Positions 25,271-34,318 of a stretch of 64,000 nt of DNA are shown in pieces; position 1 is the stretch's first letter; each line of letters begins with the position of its first letter. The position numbers were made by a program, and so were the translations under genes. Below the pieces are notes generated by a model. The model was not told the origin of the DNA, ran no database searches, and saw only the letters and a list, made by a program, of their open reading frames with translations. This stretch comes from Pedococcus badiiscoriae (GTDB taxonomy: Bacteria; Actinomycetota; Actinomycetes; Actinomycetales; Dermatophilaceae): assembly GCF_013408925.1 (NCBI RefSeq), contig NZ_JACCAB010000001.1:1488001-1552000 (forward strand), read 5' to 3'.

Positions 25271-27763
25271 TCAGGCCAGGGGAAGTCGGGAGCGGATGTC
25301 GCCGAGGCCGCGGGCGACCAGCAGCTCCCCGCCGGACAGGGGGGCGCCCCACGTCCCGGCGGCGGTGTCCCACCGCCGCCACAGCCGCGCGTCGGTCGTG
25401 ACCTCGACGTCGGCGTGCCCACCCGCCGGCACCGTGGCGGTGCCCCAGCCGACGAGCCGGACCGGCTGGTCGGCCTCGTCGGGCTGGAAGTAGGCCTGCA
25501 CGACCTCGCGGGACTCGCGATCGCTCGTGTTGCGCACCGTCACCCGCACGGTGACGCCCGTGTCGGTCCCGGTGAGCTCGGCCGACTCGTACTCCCATGA
25601 CCCGTAGCCGTCGCCGGCGCCCAGCCAGTGGGCGGGCGGCTCGGCGTGACCGGCATGGAAGCCGCGGTAGCCGATGAACACCCCGTCCGTGTACTCGAGC
25701 TGCAGGTCCGTGGGCTCGACGACCCAGGCCGGGGCCGCGCCGTCCGCGGCCGGCCACGACGTCACCAGCCGCCCAGCGGGCTCGCGCAGGCCCAGCAAGG
25801 CGTCGGCCACGGCGTGCCCGCCCTCCTGACCCGGCAAACCGACGACGAGGATCGCGTCGACGTCCTCGGCCCACGGCATCAGCACCGGGGTCGCGGCGTT
25901 CAGGACGACCACGGTGCGGGCTGCGGCGGCCGCGACGGCCGACACCAGCCGGTCCTGGTCTCCCGGCAGGGCCAGGGTGGACTTGTCCGTGCCCTCGGTC
26001 TCCTGCTCCGGGGTGAGCCCGACGACGACGACTGCCGTCTCGGCGTCACGCGCGGCCGCGACGGCCGCCTCGATGACCTCGTCCGTCGGCGCAGGCACGG
26101 GGGCGACGACGAGGGACTTGACGCCCATGCCCGACGCCAGGACGTGGGACAGCGTGCTCAGCTTGCCGTCCGGTCCGGGTTGGGGCTCGGTGCGCAGGAT
26201 GGTCAGCACGGCTTCGACCAGCGCGCCCGGTGCTGCGTCCACATCGGCAGTCCAGTGCGGCGGCTTGAACATGCCCTCGCCCGGGTCGGCGCCACCGGCG
26301 ACGAGATCGGCGCCACCGAGGTCGGCGCCGTCGAGACTGACCCGCCACCGGCCGGTGCCCAGGGCGCCGAGACGTACGCGACCACCCTTGGCCAGGCGGG
26401 CGCGCAGCCGGAGCTGCTCGGTCGGACGGGGCGGGGTCTCGTCAAAGCCGGTCGTCACGTCGGCACCGTCCACGTGCTCGGAGAGCATGACCACCCCGTC
26501 GGCGTCGAGGTGCTCGACCTGCATGCCGGGCGCGCCTGTCACGGGGTCGCTGATGGAGTCCGGCGCCGCGGGCAGCGGTCGCTCGCGGACCTCCACCCCG
26601 TCGACCACGGTCAGCCGGTCGCCGATCGCGGCACGCAGCCCCTGGGCGATGGAGACCTGGTAGGGCGGGTTGACCTGGGCGGAGCCGCCGCCCATGCAGA
26701 CCGTCTCGACAGCGTGCCGTCCGATGAGCGCCACCGTGCCCGAGGTGGCGCTGGCCGCGGTCAGCGGCAGCGCGCCGCCCTTGTTGCGCAGGACGACCAT
26801 GCCGTCGGTGGCCAGCCGACGCAGCTGCTCGCGGCGGGCGGGCGCGTCCGGTGCCCAGGAGTCGGTCGGCCACACCCGGTGCGCGTCGGGACCACCGAGG
26901 GCGCCGACGCGCTCGGCGAGCCGGAGCAGCCGGCATACGTGCTCGTCGATGACGGACTCGGGCACGGCGCCGGCCTCGACGTCGGCCACCAGCGCCGCGC
27001 CCCACGGCCCATCCGGGCCCGGCATGACGAGGTCGAGGCCGCCGAGAGCGGCCGGCGCCGAGGTCTTCGTGGCGAACCAGTCGCTCATGAGCAGGCCGTC
27101 CCAGCCCCACTCACCCTTCACGACCTCGTTGTTGACGTGGTCCTGCTCCGTGGCCGGGACGCCGTTGACGTCGTTGTAGGCCGCCATGATCGACCACGGG
27201 TTCGCGTCGTCGACGGCGATCTCGAACGGCAGGAGGTAGACCTCGCGCAGCGCCTCCTCGCTCACCACGGAGTTCATGTAGTTGCGCAGGGTCTCGGACT
27301 CGTTGGCCACGAGGTGCTTGAGGCAGGCGCCGATGCCCTGGCCCTGCAAGCCCTTGACGTAGGCGGCGGCGAGACGCCCGGTCAGCAGCGGGTCCTCGGA
27401 GTACGCCTCGAAGAGCCTGCCCCCGAGGGGGGACCGGTGCAGGTTGATCGTCGGCCCGAGCACGACGTGGATCTGCTGGCGCTGGGCCTCCTGCGCCAGC
27501 ATCTCACCGACCTCGTGGGCGGTGTCCTCGCTCCAGGCGCTCGCCAGCAGAGTGGCGTTGGGGAAGAGAGCCACCTGCTCGCCGCCGGTGAACTTGAGGC
27601 CGCGGACGCCGGTGGGTCCGTCGGAGAACGCCATGGGCGCCAGCCCGATCGAGTCCTCCCCGTGCAGGGTGAACGACGTGGCGCCGGTGAGCAGACGCAC
27701 CTTGGTCTCGAGGTCGAGGTTGGCGACGAGGGCCGGGAAGTCGGTGAGGTCGGTGCTGGTCAC
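25271..27763 (-). CDS. Glycoside hydrolase family 3 beta-glucosidase
   Basis: An 830-residue GH3 enzyme. The (beta/alpha)8 domain (about 10-300) carries KHLVANESET and the nucleophile Asp228 in LLMSDWFAT. The GH3 C-terminal domain is split by a PA14-like insert (about 410-530), and a fibronectin-III-like domain closes the protein (about 750-830). No signal peptide is seen, so it is cytoplasmic and probably acts on imported oligosaccharides or glycosides. It is the first gene of a unit with TetR. The GTG start at 27763 has GGGAG just upstream, with a candidate operator 34-55 bases upstream. Confidence 0.93.
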   Translation of the reverse strand: MTSTDLTDFPALVANLDLETKVRLLTGATSFTLHGEDSIGLAPMAFSDGPTGVRGLKFTGGEQVALFPNATLLASAWSEDTAHEVGEMLAQEAQRQQIHVVLGPTINLHRSPLGGRLFEAYSEDPLLTGRLAAAYVKGLQGQGIGACLKHLVANESETLRNYMNSVVSEEALREVYLLPFEIAVDDANPWSIMAAYNDVNGVPATEQDHVNNEVVKGEWGWDGLLMSDWFATKTSAPAALGGLDLVMPGPDGPWGAALVADVEAGAVPESVIDEHVCRLLRLAERVGALGGPDAHRVWPTDSWAPDAPARREQLRRLATDGMVVLRNKGGALPLTAASATSGTVALIGRHAVETVCMGGGSAQVNPPYQVSIAQGLRAAIGDRLTVVDGVEVRERPLPAAPDSISDPVTGAPGMQVEHLDADGVVMLSEHVDGADVTTGFDETPPRPTEQLRLRARLAKGGRVRLGALGTGRWRVSLDGADLGGADLVAGGADPGEGMFKPPHWTADVDAAPGALVEAVLTILRTEPQPGPDGKLSTLSHVLASGMGVKSLVVAPVPAPTDEVIEAAVAAARDAETAVVVVGLTPEQETEGTDKSTLALPGDQDRLVSAVAAAAARTVVVLNAATPVLMPWAEDVDAILVVGLPGQEGGHAVADALLGLREPAGRLVTSWPAADGAAPAWVVEPTDLQLEYTDGVFIGYRGFHAGHAEPPAHWLGAGDGYGSWEYESAELTGTDTGVTVRVTVRNTSDRESREVVQAYFQPDEADQPVRLVGWGTATVPAGGHADVEVTTDARLWRRWDTAAGTWGAPLSGGELLVARGLGDIRSRLPLA

Positions 27764-27796
27764 GGCTCCCAGTGCAGCGGTCCGACCCCGGACAGT

Positions 27797-27818
27797 AAAT
27801 AGTTAGGGCTAACTATTT
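27797..27818. promoter_or_regulatory. Operator of the GH3-TetR unit: perfect 10+2+10 inverted repeat
   Basis: AAATAGTTAG (27797-27806), spacer GG, then CTAACTATTT (27809-27818). It is AT-rich in a GC-rich region and lies just before the GH3 start. Its size suits TetR dimers. The divergent PIG-L gene starts about 100 bases away, so it may also be affected. Confidence 0.75.
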
Positions 27819-27921
27819 CGCGGACTGAGACGGACGAGCGTATGCCGCGTGGCCCTGCGGCGTGGCCCGGTCGCGGCCGGCGCCGCTCGTCCTCGTCGGT
27901 GGGCGTTGGCATGATTGCGTC

Positions 27922-28734
27922 GTGTCCACCATCGTGTTCCTCCACGCACACCCCGACGACGAGGCGTCCCAGACCGCGGGCGCGATGGCTCGCGCCGTCG
28001 CCGAGGGGCACCGCGTCGTCACCGTCTTCGCCACCCACGGCGACCACGGTGAGCTCCCGTCCGGTGGCCTGCCCGAGGGCGAGACCCTCGTCGACTGGCG
28101 GCGCCGGGAGGCTCAGGCGAGTGCAGACGCGTTGGGCGTGCAGCGGATCGCGTGGCTGGGATATCGCGACTCCGGCATGACCGGCTGGGCGCAGAACTCC
28201 GAGGAGGGCGCCTTCACCGGGGCGGACCTCGACGAGGCAGCCACCCGGCTCGTGGCGATCCTCGACGAGGAGGACGCCGACGTCCTGGTGGGCTACGACT
28301 GGCACGGCGGCTATGGGCACCCCGACCACGTCAAGGTCAACGCCGTCGTCCACCGCGCTGCCGAGCTGGCGGCACGCCGGCCGCGGCTGCTCGAGTCGAC
28401 GATGAACCGCGACCTCGTCCGCGGGGTCTTCCAGGCGGCGGTGGCCGCCGGCGCGGGGGACCGGGCGTTCGACCCCGACAGCCCGATGGACGACGGCAAT
28501 CCCCTCGGCACCCCCGAGGCCGAGATCACCTGGCAGGTCGACGTGGGCGACTACCTCGCCCAGCGCCGCGCCTCCCTGGAGGCGCACCGCAGCCAGGCGA
28601 CCGACATCGAGGGGATGCTCTCGATGCCTGCGGAGTTCTTCGCGGTCTTCTTCGGGCGCGAGCACTACATCGAGCCCGGCCTCGACAGGGCACAGCACCC
28701 GCAGATGCAGGTCGGCTGGCCGTTCGGTGACTGA
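27922..28734 (+). CDS. PIG-L family N-acetylglucosaminyl deacetylase (MshB/Mca-like)
   Basis: A 270-residue zinc deacetylase of the LmbE/PIG-L family. The zinc site is visible in AHPDDE (9-14) and YGHPDH (about 131-136), with the conserved WRRREAQASADALG helix between. Family members in actinobacteria make or recycle mycothiol (MshB deacetylates GlcNAc-inositol; Mca cleaves mycothiol conjugates). Inositol synthase occurs in this window, but I cannot separate MshB from Mca by eye. GTG 27922 was chosen: CATGAT lies six bases upstream, a leaderless pattern, and the protein then starts directly with the first strand. Confidence 0.85.
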   Translation: MSTIVFLHAHPDDEASQTAGAMARAVAEGHRVVTVFATHGDHGELPSGGLPEGETLVDWRRREAQASADALGVQRIAWLGYRDSGMTGWAQNSEEGAFTGADLDEAATRLVAILDEEDADVLVGYDWHGGYGHPDHVKVNAVVHRAAELAARRPRLLESTMNRDLVRGVFQAAVAAGAGDRAFDPDSPMDDGNPLGTPEAEITWQVDVGDYLAQRRASLEAHRSQATDIEGMLSMPAEFFAVFFGREHYIEPGLDRAQHPQMQVGWPFGD

Positions 28735-28746
28735 CCGTGACTGACC

Positions 28747-29937
28747 ATGACTGAACGGGCGGCCACGCTCGGCCCGGTGGCCCTGCTGCGCCTCCCTCAG
28801 GTCGCGCGCCTGCTGTTCTCGGCCCTGGTCGGGCGGCTGCCCAACGGCATGGTGCCGCTGGCCCTGGTCCTGTTCGCCCGCGACACCGGCAGCGGCTACG
28901 GCCGGGCGGGGCTGCTCACCGCCGCGTACTCGCTCGGGTGCTGCCTGGGTGGGCCGGCCCTGTCGCGCGTGATGGACCTGCGCGGGCAGCGCAGCGCTCT
29001 CGCCCTGGGCGGTCTGGTCTCGTCCTGTGCGCTGGCGGCGCTGCCGTGGGTTCCCTCCGCAGGGGCGATCGCCGTGGCGCTGGTGGCTGGGCTGGCCACG
29101 CCCCCGCTGGAGCCTGCCCTGCGCACGCTCTGGCCGTCGGTCCTTCCACCGCGCCAGGTGCCGTCGGCCTTCGCCCTCGATGCGGCGGCGCAGGAGCTCA
29201 TCTTCGTCCTGGGCCCCCTGGTCGTCCTGGTCGCCCAGCTGGGTGGCAGCGGTGGCGGTCTCGTCGCGGCGGGAGTGATCGGGGTGGTGGGCACCGCGTG
29301 GTTCGTCGCCTCGCGAGCCTCCGGGGCCTGGGTGCCGCCCGTGCACGAGGACCGGCACTGGCTCGGCCCGCTGCGTTCGAGGCGGCTGTGTGTCCTCTAC
29401 GCGTCGGTGGCGCTCGTCGGGCTGACCATCGGGGTGCCGGCCGTCGCGCTGGTGGCCTACGCCGAGTCCACCGGTGACCGCGGGCTGGCGCCCTGGCTCG
29501 TGGCCGCGAACGCCCTCGGAGCCCTCATCGGCGGGGTCGCGTACAGCCCGCGCGCCCCGCACCGCGACCCGCGCACCGACCTGCTCCTCGGCCTCGGCGT
29601 CATCGCCCTCACGTATGCCGCCCTGGCCTGGGTGCCGTCGAACGTCGTGGTGATGGGTCTGCTCACCGTGGCCAGCGGTCTGGGTCTGCCTCCGGTGCTC
29701 GCGTGCGTCTTCCAGCTGGTCGACCGGCTGGCGCCACCCGGCACGACGACCGAGGCCTTCGCGTGGCTGATCTCGGCTTTCCTCGTCGGCTCCTCCGCAG
29801 GGGCGGCAGCGGCGGGGTCGCTGTCGGACAGCGGGCGGATCGGCGGTGCGTTCCTCGTGGCTGCGGGATCGGCGCTCGCCGCCCTGGCCGTCGCGCGGGT
29901 CGCCGCACAGCCCCGCCGGCTGCTCACAGGTGCTTGA
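28747..29937 (+). CDS. MFS transporter
   Basis: A 396-residue major facilitator protein with about 12 membrane segments; VMDLRGQRSALALGG is the usual inter-helix 2-3 loop. No substrate can be inferred. The ATG lies 12 bases after the PIG-L stop inside three near-identical 10-base units (GTGACTGACC, GTGACTGACC, ATGACTGAAC). The C-terminus overlaps the convergent AlkD-like gene by 14 bases. Confidence 0.85.
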   Translation: MTERAATLGPVALLRLPQVARLLFSALVGRLPNGMVPLALVLFARDTGSGYGRAGLLTAAYSLGCCLGGPALSRVMDLRGQRSALALGGLVSSCALAALPWVPSAGAIAVALVAGLATPPLEPALRTLWPSVLPPRQVPSAFALDAAAQELIFVLGPLVVLVAQLGGSGGGLVAAGVIGVVGTAWFVASRASGAWVPPVHEDRHWLGPLRSRRLCVLYASVALVGLTIGVPAVALVAYAESTGDRGLAPWLVAANALGALIGGVAYSPRAPHRDPRTDLLLGLGVIALTYAALAWVPSNVVVMGLLTVASGLGLPPVLACVFQLVDRLAPPGTTTEAFAWLISAFLVGSSAGAAAAGSLSDSGRIGGAFLVAAGSALAALAVARVAAQPRRLLTGA

Positions 29938-30613
29938 GGGCCTCTCGACGGCTCAGCCCGCTGAGGCGGTCTCCGTATCCCGACACGGTCGCCCGCACCC
30001 AGGCCGGATCGGTCCGTGCGTGCTGACGCAGCGCCCACCCGATGGCCTTGCGGATCCAGAAGCTGGAGTCCGCGAGGTTCGGCTCGATGACGTCGGCCAA
30101 CAGCTCAAGGTCCGTCCGCTCCTTGAAGGTCAGCTGGCTGATGATGGCGGTACGCCGCAGCCAGAGGTCGTCGTCGGTGGCCCACGAGCGCACCGTCGGG
30201 GTCAGGATCTCCTGGTGTGACAACAGGATCGGACCGATCCGGTTGGTGGCGACCTCGTCGACGTGGTCCCACCAGGCGCCGGTGACGACCAGGTGCCGGT
30301 AGAGCGGAACCGCCCCCGGGTCCTGCCACGCGCGGTAGGCGCGGTGCCCGGTGAGTGCCGTCGCGGCATACCTCTCCTCGCGGTGCGTGGCGTGGTCCCA
30401 GAGGTCGCGCACGGCGCCATCCCACTGCGTCCGCTCCTCGATCCGGTATGCAGGGTCGGCCAGGATCGGCCGCAGCAGTGCCTTGAGCTGGGGCGAGGTG
30501 ATGCCGCGGTAGGGCATCGACGACTTCATGTAGGCCTGCTGGCTGGCCGCACGCTGCGGGTCGCCCGCCCCGGCGAGGGCGGTCCGGATGGCCTCGACGA
30601 CGGGGTGCGTCAC
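29924..30613 (-). CDS. DNA alkylation repair protein (AlkD-like HEAT-repeat glycosylase)
   Basis: A 229-residue all-helical protein of the AlkD family, which excises 3-methyl- and 7-methyl-purines. The signature WWDHVD (114-119, equivalent to NWDLVD with catalytic Asp119) and the helical repeats (ATDDDLWLRRTAIISQLTF, SSFWIRKAIGWALRQ) are clear. GTG 30613 was chosen because upstream extension gives only Arg/Pro-rich sequence. It overlaps the MFS stop in convergent orientation. Confidence 0.9.
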   Translation of the reverse strand: MTHPVVEAIRTALAGAGDPQRAASQQAYMKSSMPYRGITSPQLKALLRPILADPAYRIEERTQWDGAVRDLWDHATHREERYAATALTGHRAYRAWQDPGAVPLYRHLVVTGAWWDHVDEVATNRIGPILLSHQEILTPTVRSWATDDDLWLRRTAIISQLTFKERTDLELLADVIEPNLADSSFWIRKAIGWALRQHARTDPAWVRATVSGYGDRLSGLSRREALKHL

Positions 30614-30648
30614 GGTGCCAGCCTGGCGTCCGGCGCGTCCGGACACGA

Positions 30649-31509
30649 TCATGGCGCGAGGCCGCCGAGCAGGTCGTCGCGTCGGGACACGAGCAGCGCG
30701 CGGGTGCTGCCGAGCAGGGCGCCCGGCTGGCCGGTGGCCCGCAGGCGCGGCGCGCCGGGTGGGGTCAGGAGCTGGTCGGCTCCCGGGGCCAGCCGGTCCA
30801 GCAGTGCGCCCCCTCGGCCGGCCGCCGACGGCGGGACTCCCAGGCGTGGCCACAGGTCGCGCGCCAGCAGCTGACCCGTCGGCCCGATCAGCCCGTTGGC
30901 CTGGGCGCCGGCCCAGACCACCGCCCCCATCGCGGTGTCGTCACGCGTGCTGCGCAGGAGCATCCCGGGGTCGGCGACCAGGGCGGCGGTGAGCAGTACC
31001 CGCAGCGCTGCGGCCAGCTCCACCAGCCCGAACACCTCGACCGCCAGGCGGTCGCACTCGGCACTGATCGCGACGGCCCTGCCATGGGTCTCCGGGGGCA
31101 GGTCAGCCAGCTCGAGCGGTCGCGCGACCAGCGGCCGGTCGTCGAGGTCGAGCAGGGCTCGGCGGCCACCGACGAGAGCGTCCAACCACCGCAGCTCGCG
31201 CTCGCGCTCGTCGTCCGGCGTGGCCAGGGACAGCGACGCACGGCTTCGCCGCCGGGGCTGCCACCGACCATCGCTGGAGTCCTCGACCCAGTGGTCGGCG
31301 GGAAGGCCGTCGACGAGCACCAGATGGGTGACGCGCGGCCCGCGGTCGCGGGTCGGCGCTGCGGCCCCGTCCGTCATGGCCCCGTCTGCAATGGCATCGA
31401 CCTCGTCGGCCCACCGACTGGACCAGTCGTCGACATCGGTCGTGGGACCCGCGGCGACGGCCGGCCCGGGCGTCAGCGGACGGATCGGCGAAGGAGGGTG
31501 GGAGGGCAT
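30649..31509 (-). CDS. Hypothetical protein
   Basis: A 286-residue soluble protein that I do not recognise. The N-terminal 60 residues are Pro/Asp-rich. The middle (VTHLVLVDGLPADHWVE) and the helical second half (DRLAVEVFGLVELAAALRVLLTAALVADPG) show actinobacterial codon use, so it is a real gene. There are no membrane segments, signal peptide or nucleotide-binding motif. The ATG has GGGG close upstream and CATCGT six bases before it. It lies 35 bases before the AlkD-like gene on the same strand and may share its transcript. Confidence 0.6.
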   Translation of the reverse strand: MPSHPPSPIRPLTPGPAVAAGPTTDVDDWSSRWADEVDAIADGAMTDGAAAPTRDRGPRVTHLVLVDGLPADHWVEDSSDGRWQPRRRSRASLSLATPDDERERELRWLDALVGGRRALLDLDDRPLVARPLELADLPPETHGRAVAISAECDRLAVEVFGLVELAAALRVLLTAALVADPGMLLRSTRDDTAMGAVVWAGAQANGLIGPTGQLLARDLWPRLGVPPSAAGRGGALLDRLAPGADQLLTPPGAPRLRATGQPGALLGSTRALLVSRRDDLLGGLAP

Positions 31510-31633
31510 ATCCCCACGATGACAGGACCCGAGCGACCTGCCGGTAGATATCCACAGCCCCTGCGCGGCCTTGCGGGCCCAGGTCCCCGCTGGCGAGCAG
31601 CCGGCATACCCCGTGGTCGGTGTGCCGTGGAGG

Positions 31634-31906
31634 TCAGGCGGCGCCGTAGCGCGCCTGGGCGCGGGCCCTGGCCTTGGCTGCCTCGGTCTCCCGGTCCTTG
31701 GGCGCGGCCGTCGTCGTCAGGTGGTCGAGCAGGTGCTGGGTCGCGTGCGCGACCTCCGCGACGGCCTCGTCGAAGGCAGCCTGGTTGGCCGCGCTGGGCT
31801 TGGTGCTGCCACTGACCTTGCGGACGTACTGGAGGGCGGCGGCGCGGACCTCCTCGGAGGTGGCGGCGGGCTCGAAGTTGTGCAGCTGGCGGATGTTTCG
31901 GCACAT
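31634..31906 (-). CDS. DUF2277 domain-containing protein
   Basis: A 90-residue protein starting MCRNIRQLHNFEP, the hallmark of DUF2277, with the helical AALQYVRKVSG segment and an Ala/Arg-rich tail. Its function is unknown. TAGCCT (31918 to 31913) is six bases before the ATG, so the transcript is probably leaderless. Confidence 0.88.
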   Translation of the reverse strand: MCRNIRQLHNFEPAATSEEVRAAALQYVRKVSGSTKPSAANQAAFDEAVAEVAHATQHLLDHLTTTAAPKDRETEAAKARARAQARYGAA

Positions 31907-32346
31907 ACCGTCAGGCTACGACGAGGCGGCGGAATGTGTCGCGCGTCATGTGGATGACTCGCAGCCCGGACACGCCCGAAACTTTCCTGGGTCCACACCC
32001 GGTGGATCATGAACCTGCAGGTCAGCGGTCATTTGTGGGACGCTCCGTCGCGAAATCCACAGGGTTATCCCCCGACTGTGCACAAGCAGGCCGGGCGTTG
32101 CGCACACGTTGTCCCCACCCTGTCCACAGGGCCCGTTTGAGTCGGGGGGCGGGCGGCCATACGTTGTGCCGGGTCACGGGATCCGGTGTCGCCGAAGAGG
32201 GTTGTCGGTGAGTGGTGGTGTACTCGAACCACACCGGTGGAACTCGTGGCCGGGGCCGGGGATGTCGTGACCGGTGGGCGCTGTATCTGATGGAAGCTGT
32301 AACTGATGGACGACGGGTCGAATGACGTGGCAGGGGAGTTGCACGG
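31907..32346. other. 440-base gene-free region upstream of dnaB with DnaA-box-like nonamers
   Basis: No convincing gene lies here. It is rich in TCCACA-type words close to the DnaA box TTGTCCACA/TTATCCACA. One-mismatch sites are TCATCCACA (complement of 31949-31957), TTGTGCACA (complement of 32077-32085), TTGTCCCCA (32109-32117) and CTGTCCACA (32120-32128). Weaker ones are near 32053 and 32065. CCCTGT-CC-ACAGGG at 32118-32131 is also a palindrome. A further one-mismatch site, ATATCCACA, is at 31548. It may bind DnaA and regulate dnaB; the dnaB promoter itself is not identified. Confidence 0.45.
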
Positions 32347-33729
32347 GTGTCGCTTGCGGAGTTGAGCACGAGTGCGTTCGGCACGGGGGGCGACGGTCCC
32401 CCGCCGAGTGACGACCGCGTCCCCCCGCAGGACCTGCACGCCGAACAGTCCGTCCTCGGCGGCATGTTGCTGTCCAAGGATGCGATCGCCGACTGCGTCG
32501 AGGGGCTTCGCGGCACCGACTTCTACCGGCCCGCTCACGAGCTGATCTACGACGCGATCCTCGACCTCTATGGCCGGGGTGAGCCGGCCGACGCGATCAC
32601 GGTGTCGGACGAGCTGTCCAAGCGCGGTGACCTGCAGCGGATCGGCGGCCAGGCCTACCTGCACACCCTGATCCAAGCCGTCCCCACGGCTGCGAACGCC
32701 GGCTACTACGCCGAGATCGTCAGCGAGCGGGCAGTGCTGCGCCGCCTCGTCGAGGCCGGCACCCGCATCGTGCAGCTTGGCTACCAGCAGGGCAACGGCG
32801 ACGTCGAGGACATCGTCAACGCCGCCCAGGCCGAGGTGTATGCCGTTGCCGACAAGCGCGGGGGCGAGGACTACCACGCGCTCGGCGACATCCTCGAGGA
32901 GACGCTCAACGAGATCGAGGTCGCCGCTGGGCGTGACGCCAGCGAGATGATCGGGGTGCCGACGGGGTTCATCGAGCTCGACGAGCTGACCCATGGACTG
33001 CACCCGGGACAGATGATCGTCCTCGCCGCTCGACCGGCGGTCGGCAAGTCGACGATGGGCCTGGACGTGGCACGGTCGGCTGCCATCAAGCACAAGATGG
33101 CGACCGCCGTCTTCTCGCTCGAGATGAGCAGGTCGGAGATCACGATGCGTGTGCTCTCGGCCGAGGCCCAGATCCAGCTGCAGGACCTGCGCAAGGGCAC
33201 GATCGGCGACGCCGGCTGGAAGAAGCTCGCGCGCATCATGGGTCAGATCTCGGACTCTCCCCTCTTCATCGACGACTCGCCCAACATGTCGCTGATGGAG
33301 ATCCGGGCCAAGTGCCGCCGCCTCAAACAGCAGCACAACCTCAGACTCGTGGTCATCGACTACCTCCAGCTGATGAGCTCGGGCAAGAAGGTCGAGTCGC
33401 GTCAGCAGGAGGTGTCGGAGTTCTCGCGTGCGCTCAAGCTGCTCGCCAAGGAGCTCGAGGTGCCGGTGATCGCGATCAGCCAGCTGAACCGCGGGCCCGA
33501 GCAGCGCACCGACAAGCGCCCGCAGATGTCCGACCTGCGTGAGTCGGGCTCGATCGAGCAGGACGCCGACATGGTGATCCTGCTGCACCGGGACAAGGCC
33601 GACCCCGGCCGGGAGGGTGAGGCGGACGTGATCGTGGCCAAGCACCGTAACGGTCCGACCAAGGATCTCGTGCTGGCCTTCCAGGGCCACTACTCCCGCT
33701 TCGCCAACATGGCGCGCGACGGCTTCTAA
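32347..33729 (+). CDS. dnaB: Replicative DNA helicase DnaB
   Basis: A 460-residue hexameric 5'-3' helicase that unwinds the fork. The N-terminal domain starts around QDLHAEQSVLGGMLLS. The RecA-like domain has Walker A ARPAVGKST (about 228-236), Walker B RLVVIDYLQLM, SQLNRG and the SDLRESGSIEQDADMV motif. No intein is present, unlike several actinobacterial dnaB genes. The GTG start is preceded by GGGGAG. Gene order ino1-ponA-rpsF-ssb-rpsR-rplI-dnaB is the usual origin-side set. Confidence 0.96.
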   Translation: MSLAELSTSAFGTGGDGPPPSDDRVPPQDLHAEQSVLGGMLLSKDAIADCVEGLRGTDFYRPAHELIYDAILDLYGRGEPADAITVSDELSKRGDLQRIGGQAYLHTLIQAVPTAANAGYYAEIVSERAVLRRLVEAGTRIVQLGYQQGNGDVEDIVNAAQAEVYAVADKRGGEDYHALGDILEETLNEIEVAAGRDASEMIGVPTGFIELDELTHGLHPGQMIVLAARPAVGKSTMGLDVARSAAIKHKMATAVFSLEMSRSEITMRVLSAEAQIQLQDLRKGTIGDAGWKKLARIMGQISDSPLFIDDSPNMSLMEIRAKCRRLKQQHNLRLVVIDYLQLMSSGKKVESRQQEVSEFSRALKLLAKELEVPVIAISQLNRGPEQRTDKRPQMSDLRESGSIEQDADMVILLHRDKADPGREGEADVIVAKHRNGPTKDLVLAFQGHYSRFANMARDGF

Positions 33730-33748
33730 GCGCCGACCTGATTCAGCC

Positions 33749-34279
33749 ATGAGGGGCGATTCGACTGAGGGCTCGACCTGCGTGGCCGACGAGTCGTGGT
33801 CGGATGCTCCCTCAGGGTCTCGACCGTTCGAACGGACCGTCCTCATTGGCGACACTGCCGCTCAGTGGCTCCTCGCGACGGAGGCAGTTCTGGCCTGGGG
33901 CGTGAAGACCCGAAGCGGGTTCGCCGTCCTGCACAGTGCCGGGACCGACGGGCACGTGGTCGACGGCGCCGAGTACACCTTGGTCGCGGAGGTGGGGCCG
34001 CTTCGCATCCACGAACCCGTCCGGGTGGTGTCAGTCGTGGACCTGCCCGACCGGTGCGGATTCGCCTACGCCACCCGCCCTGGGCACCCCGTCACCGGGG
34101 AGGAGGCGTTCATCGTTCACCGCACCGCCGACGGGCGCGTTTGGTTCACGCTGCGATCCCTGACTCGACCTGGGATCGGACGGTGGCGTCTGGCATTCCC
34201 CGTCATCCTGTTAGCTCAACGCTGGTACCGCCGCCGCTACCTGAAAGCAATGCGTGAAATCGTCAGTACGGCGGACTGA
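33749..34279 (+). CDS. DUF1990 family protein
   Basis: A 176-residue soluble protein. AVLAWGVKTRSGFAV, VDGAEYTLVAEVGPLRI and the GEEAFIVHR/VWFTLRSLTRPG block match DUF1990 (YndK/START-like fold) proteins, whose role is unknown. It contains a TTA leucine codon (34211), rare in such GC-rich genomes, and its base composition is lower in GC than that of its neighbours. It follows dnaB by 19 bases and opens a small accessory stretch. Confidence 0.75.
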   Translation: MRGDSTEGSTCVADESWSDAPSGSRPFERTVLIGDTAAQWLLATEAVLAWGVKTRSGFAVLHSAGTDGHVVDGAEYTLVAEVGPLRIHEPVRVVSVVDLPDRCGFAYATRPGHPVTGEEAFIVHRTADGRVWFTLRSLTRPGIGRWRLAFPVILLAQRWYRRRYLKAMREIVSTAD

Positions 34280-34318
34280 GCATGTCCAGAATGTCTCTGT
34301 GAAGCTCCTGCCCCTGTC

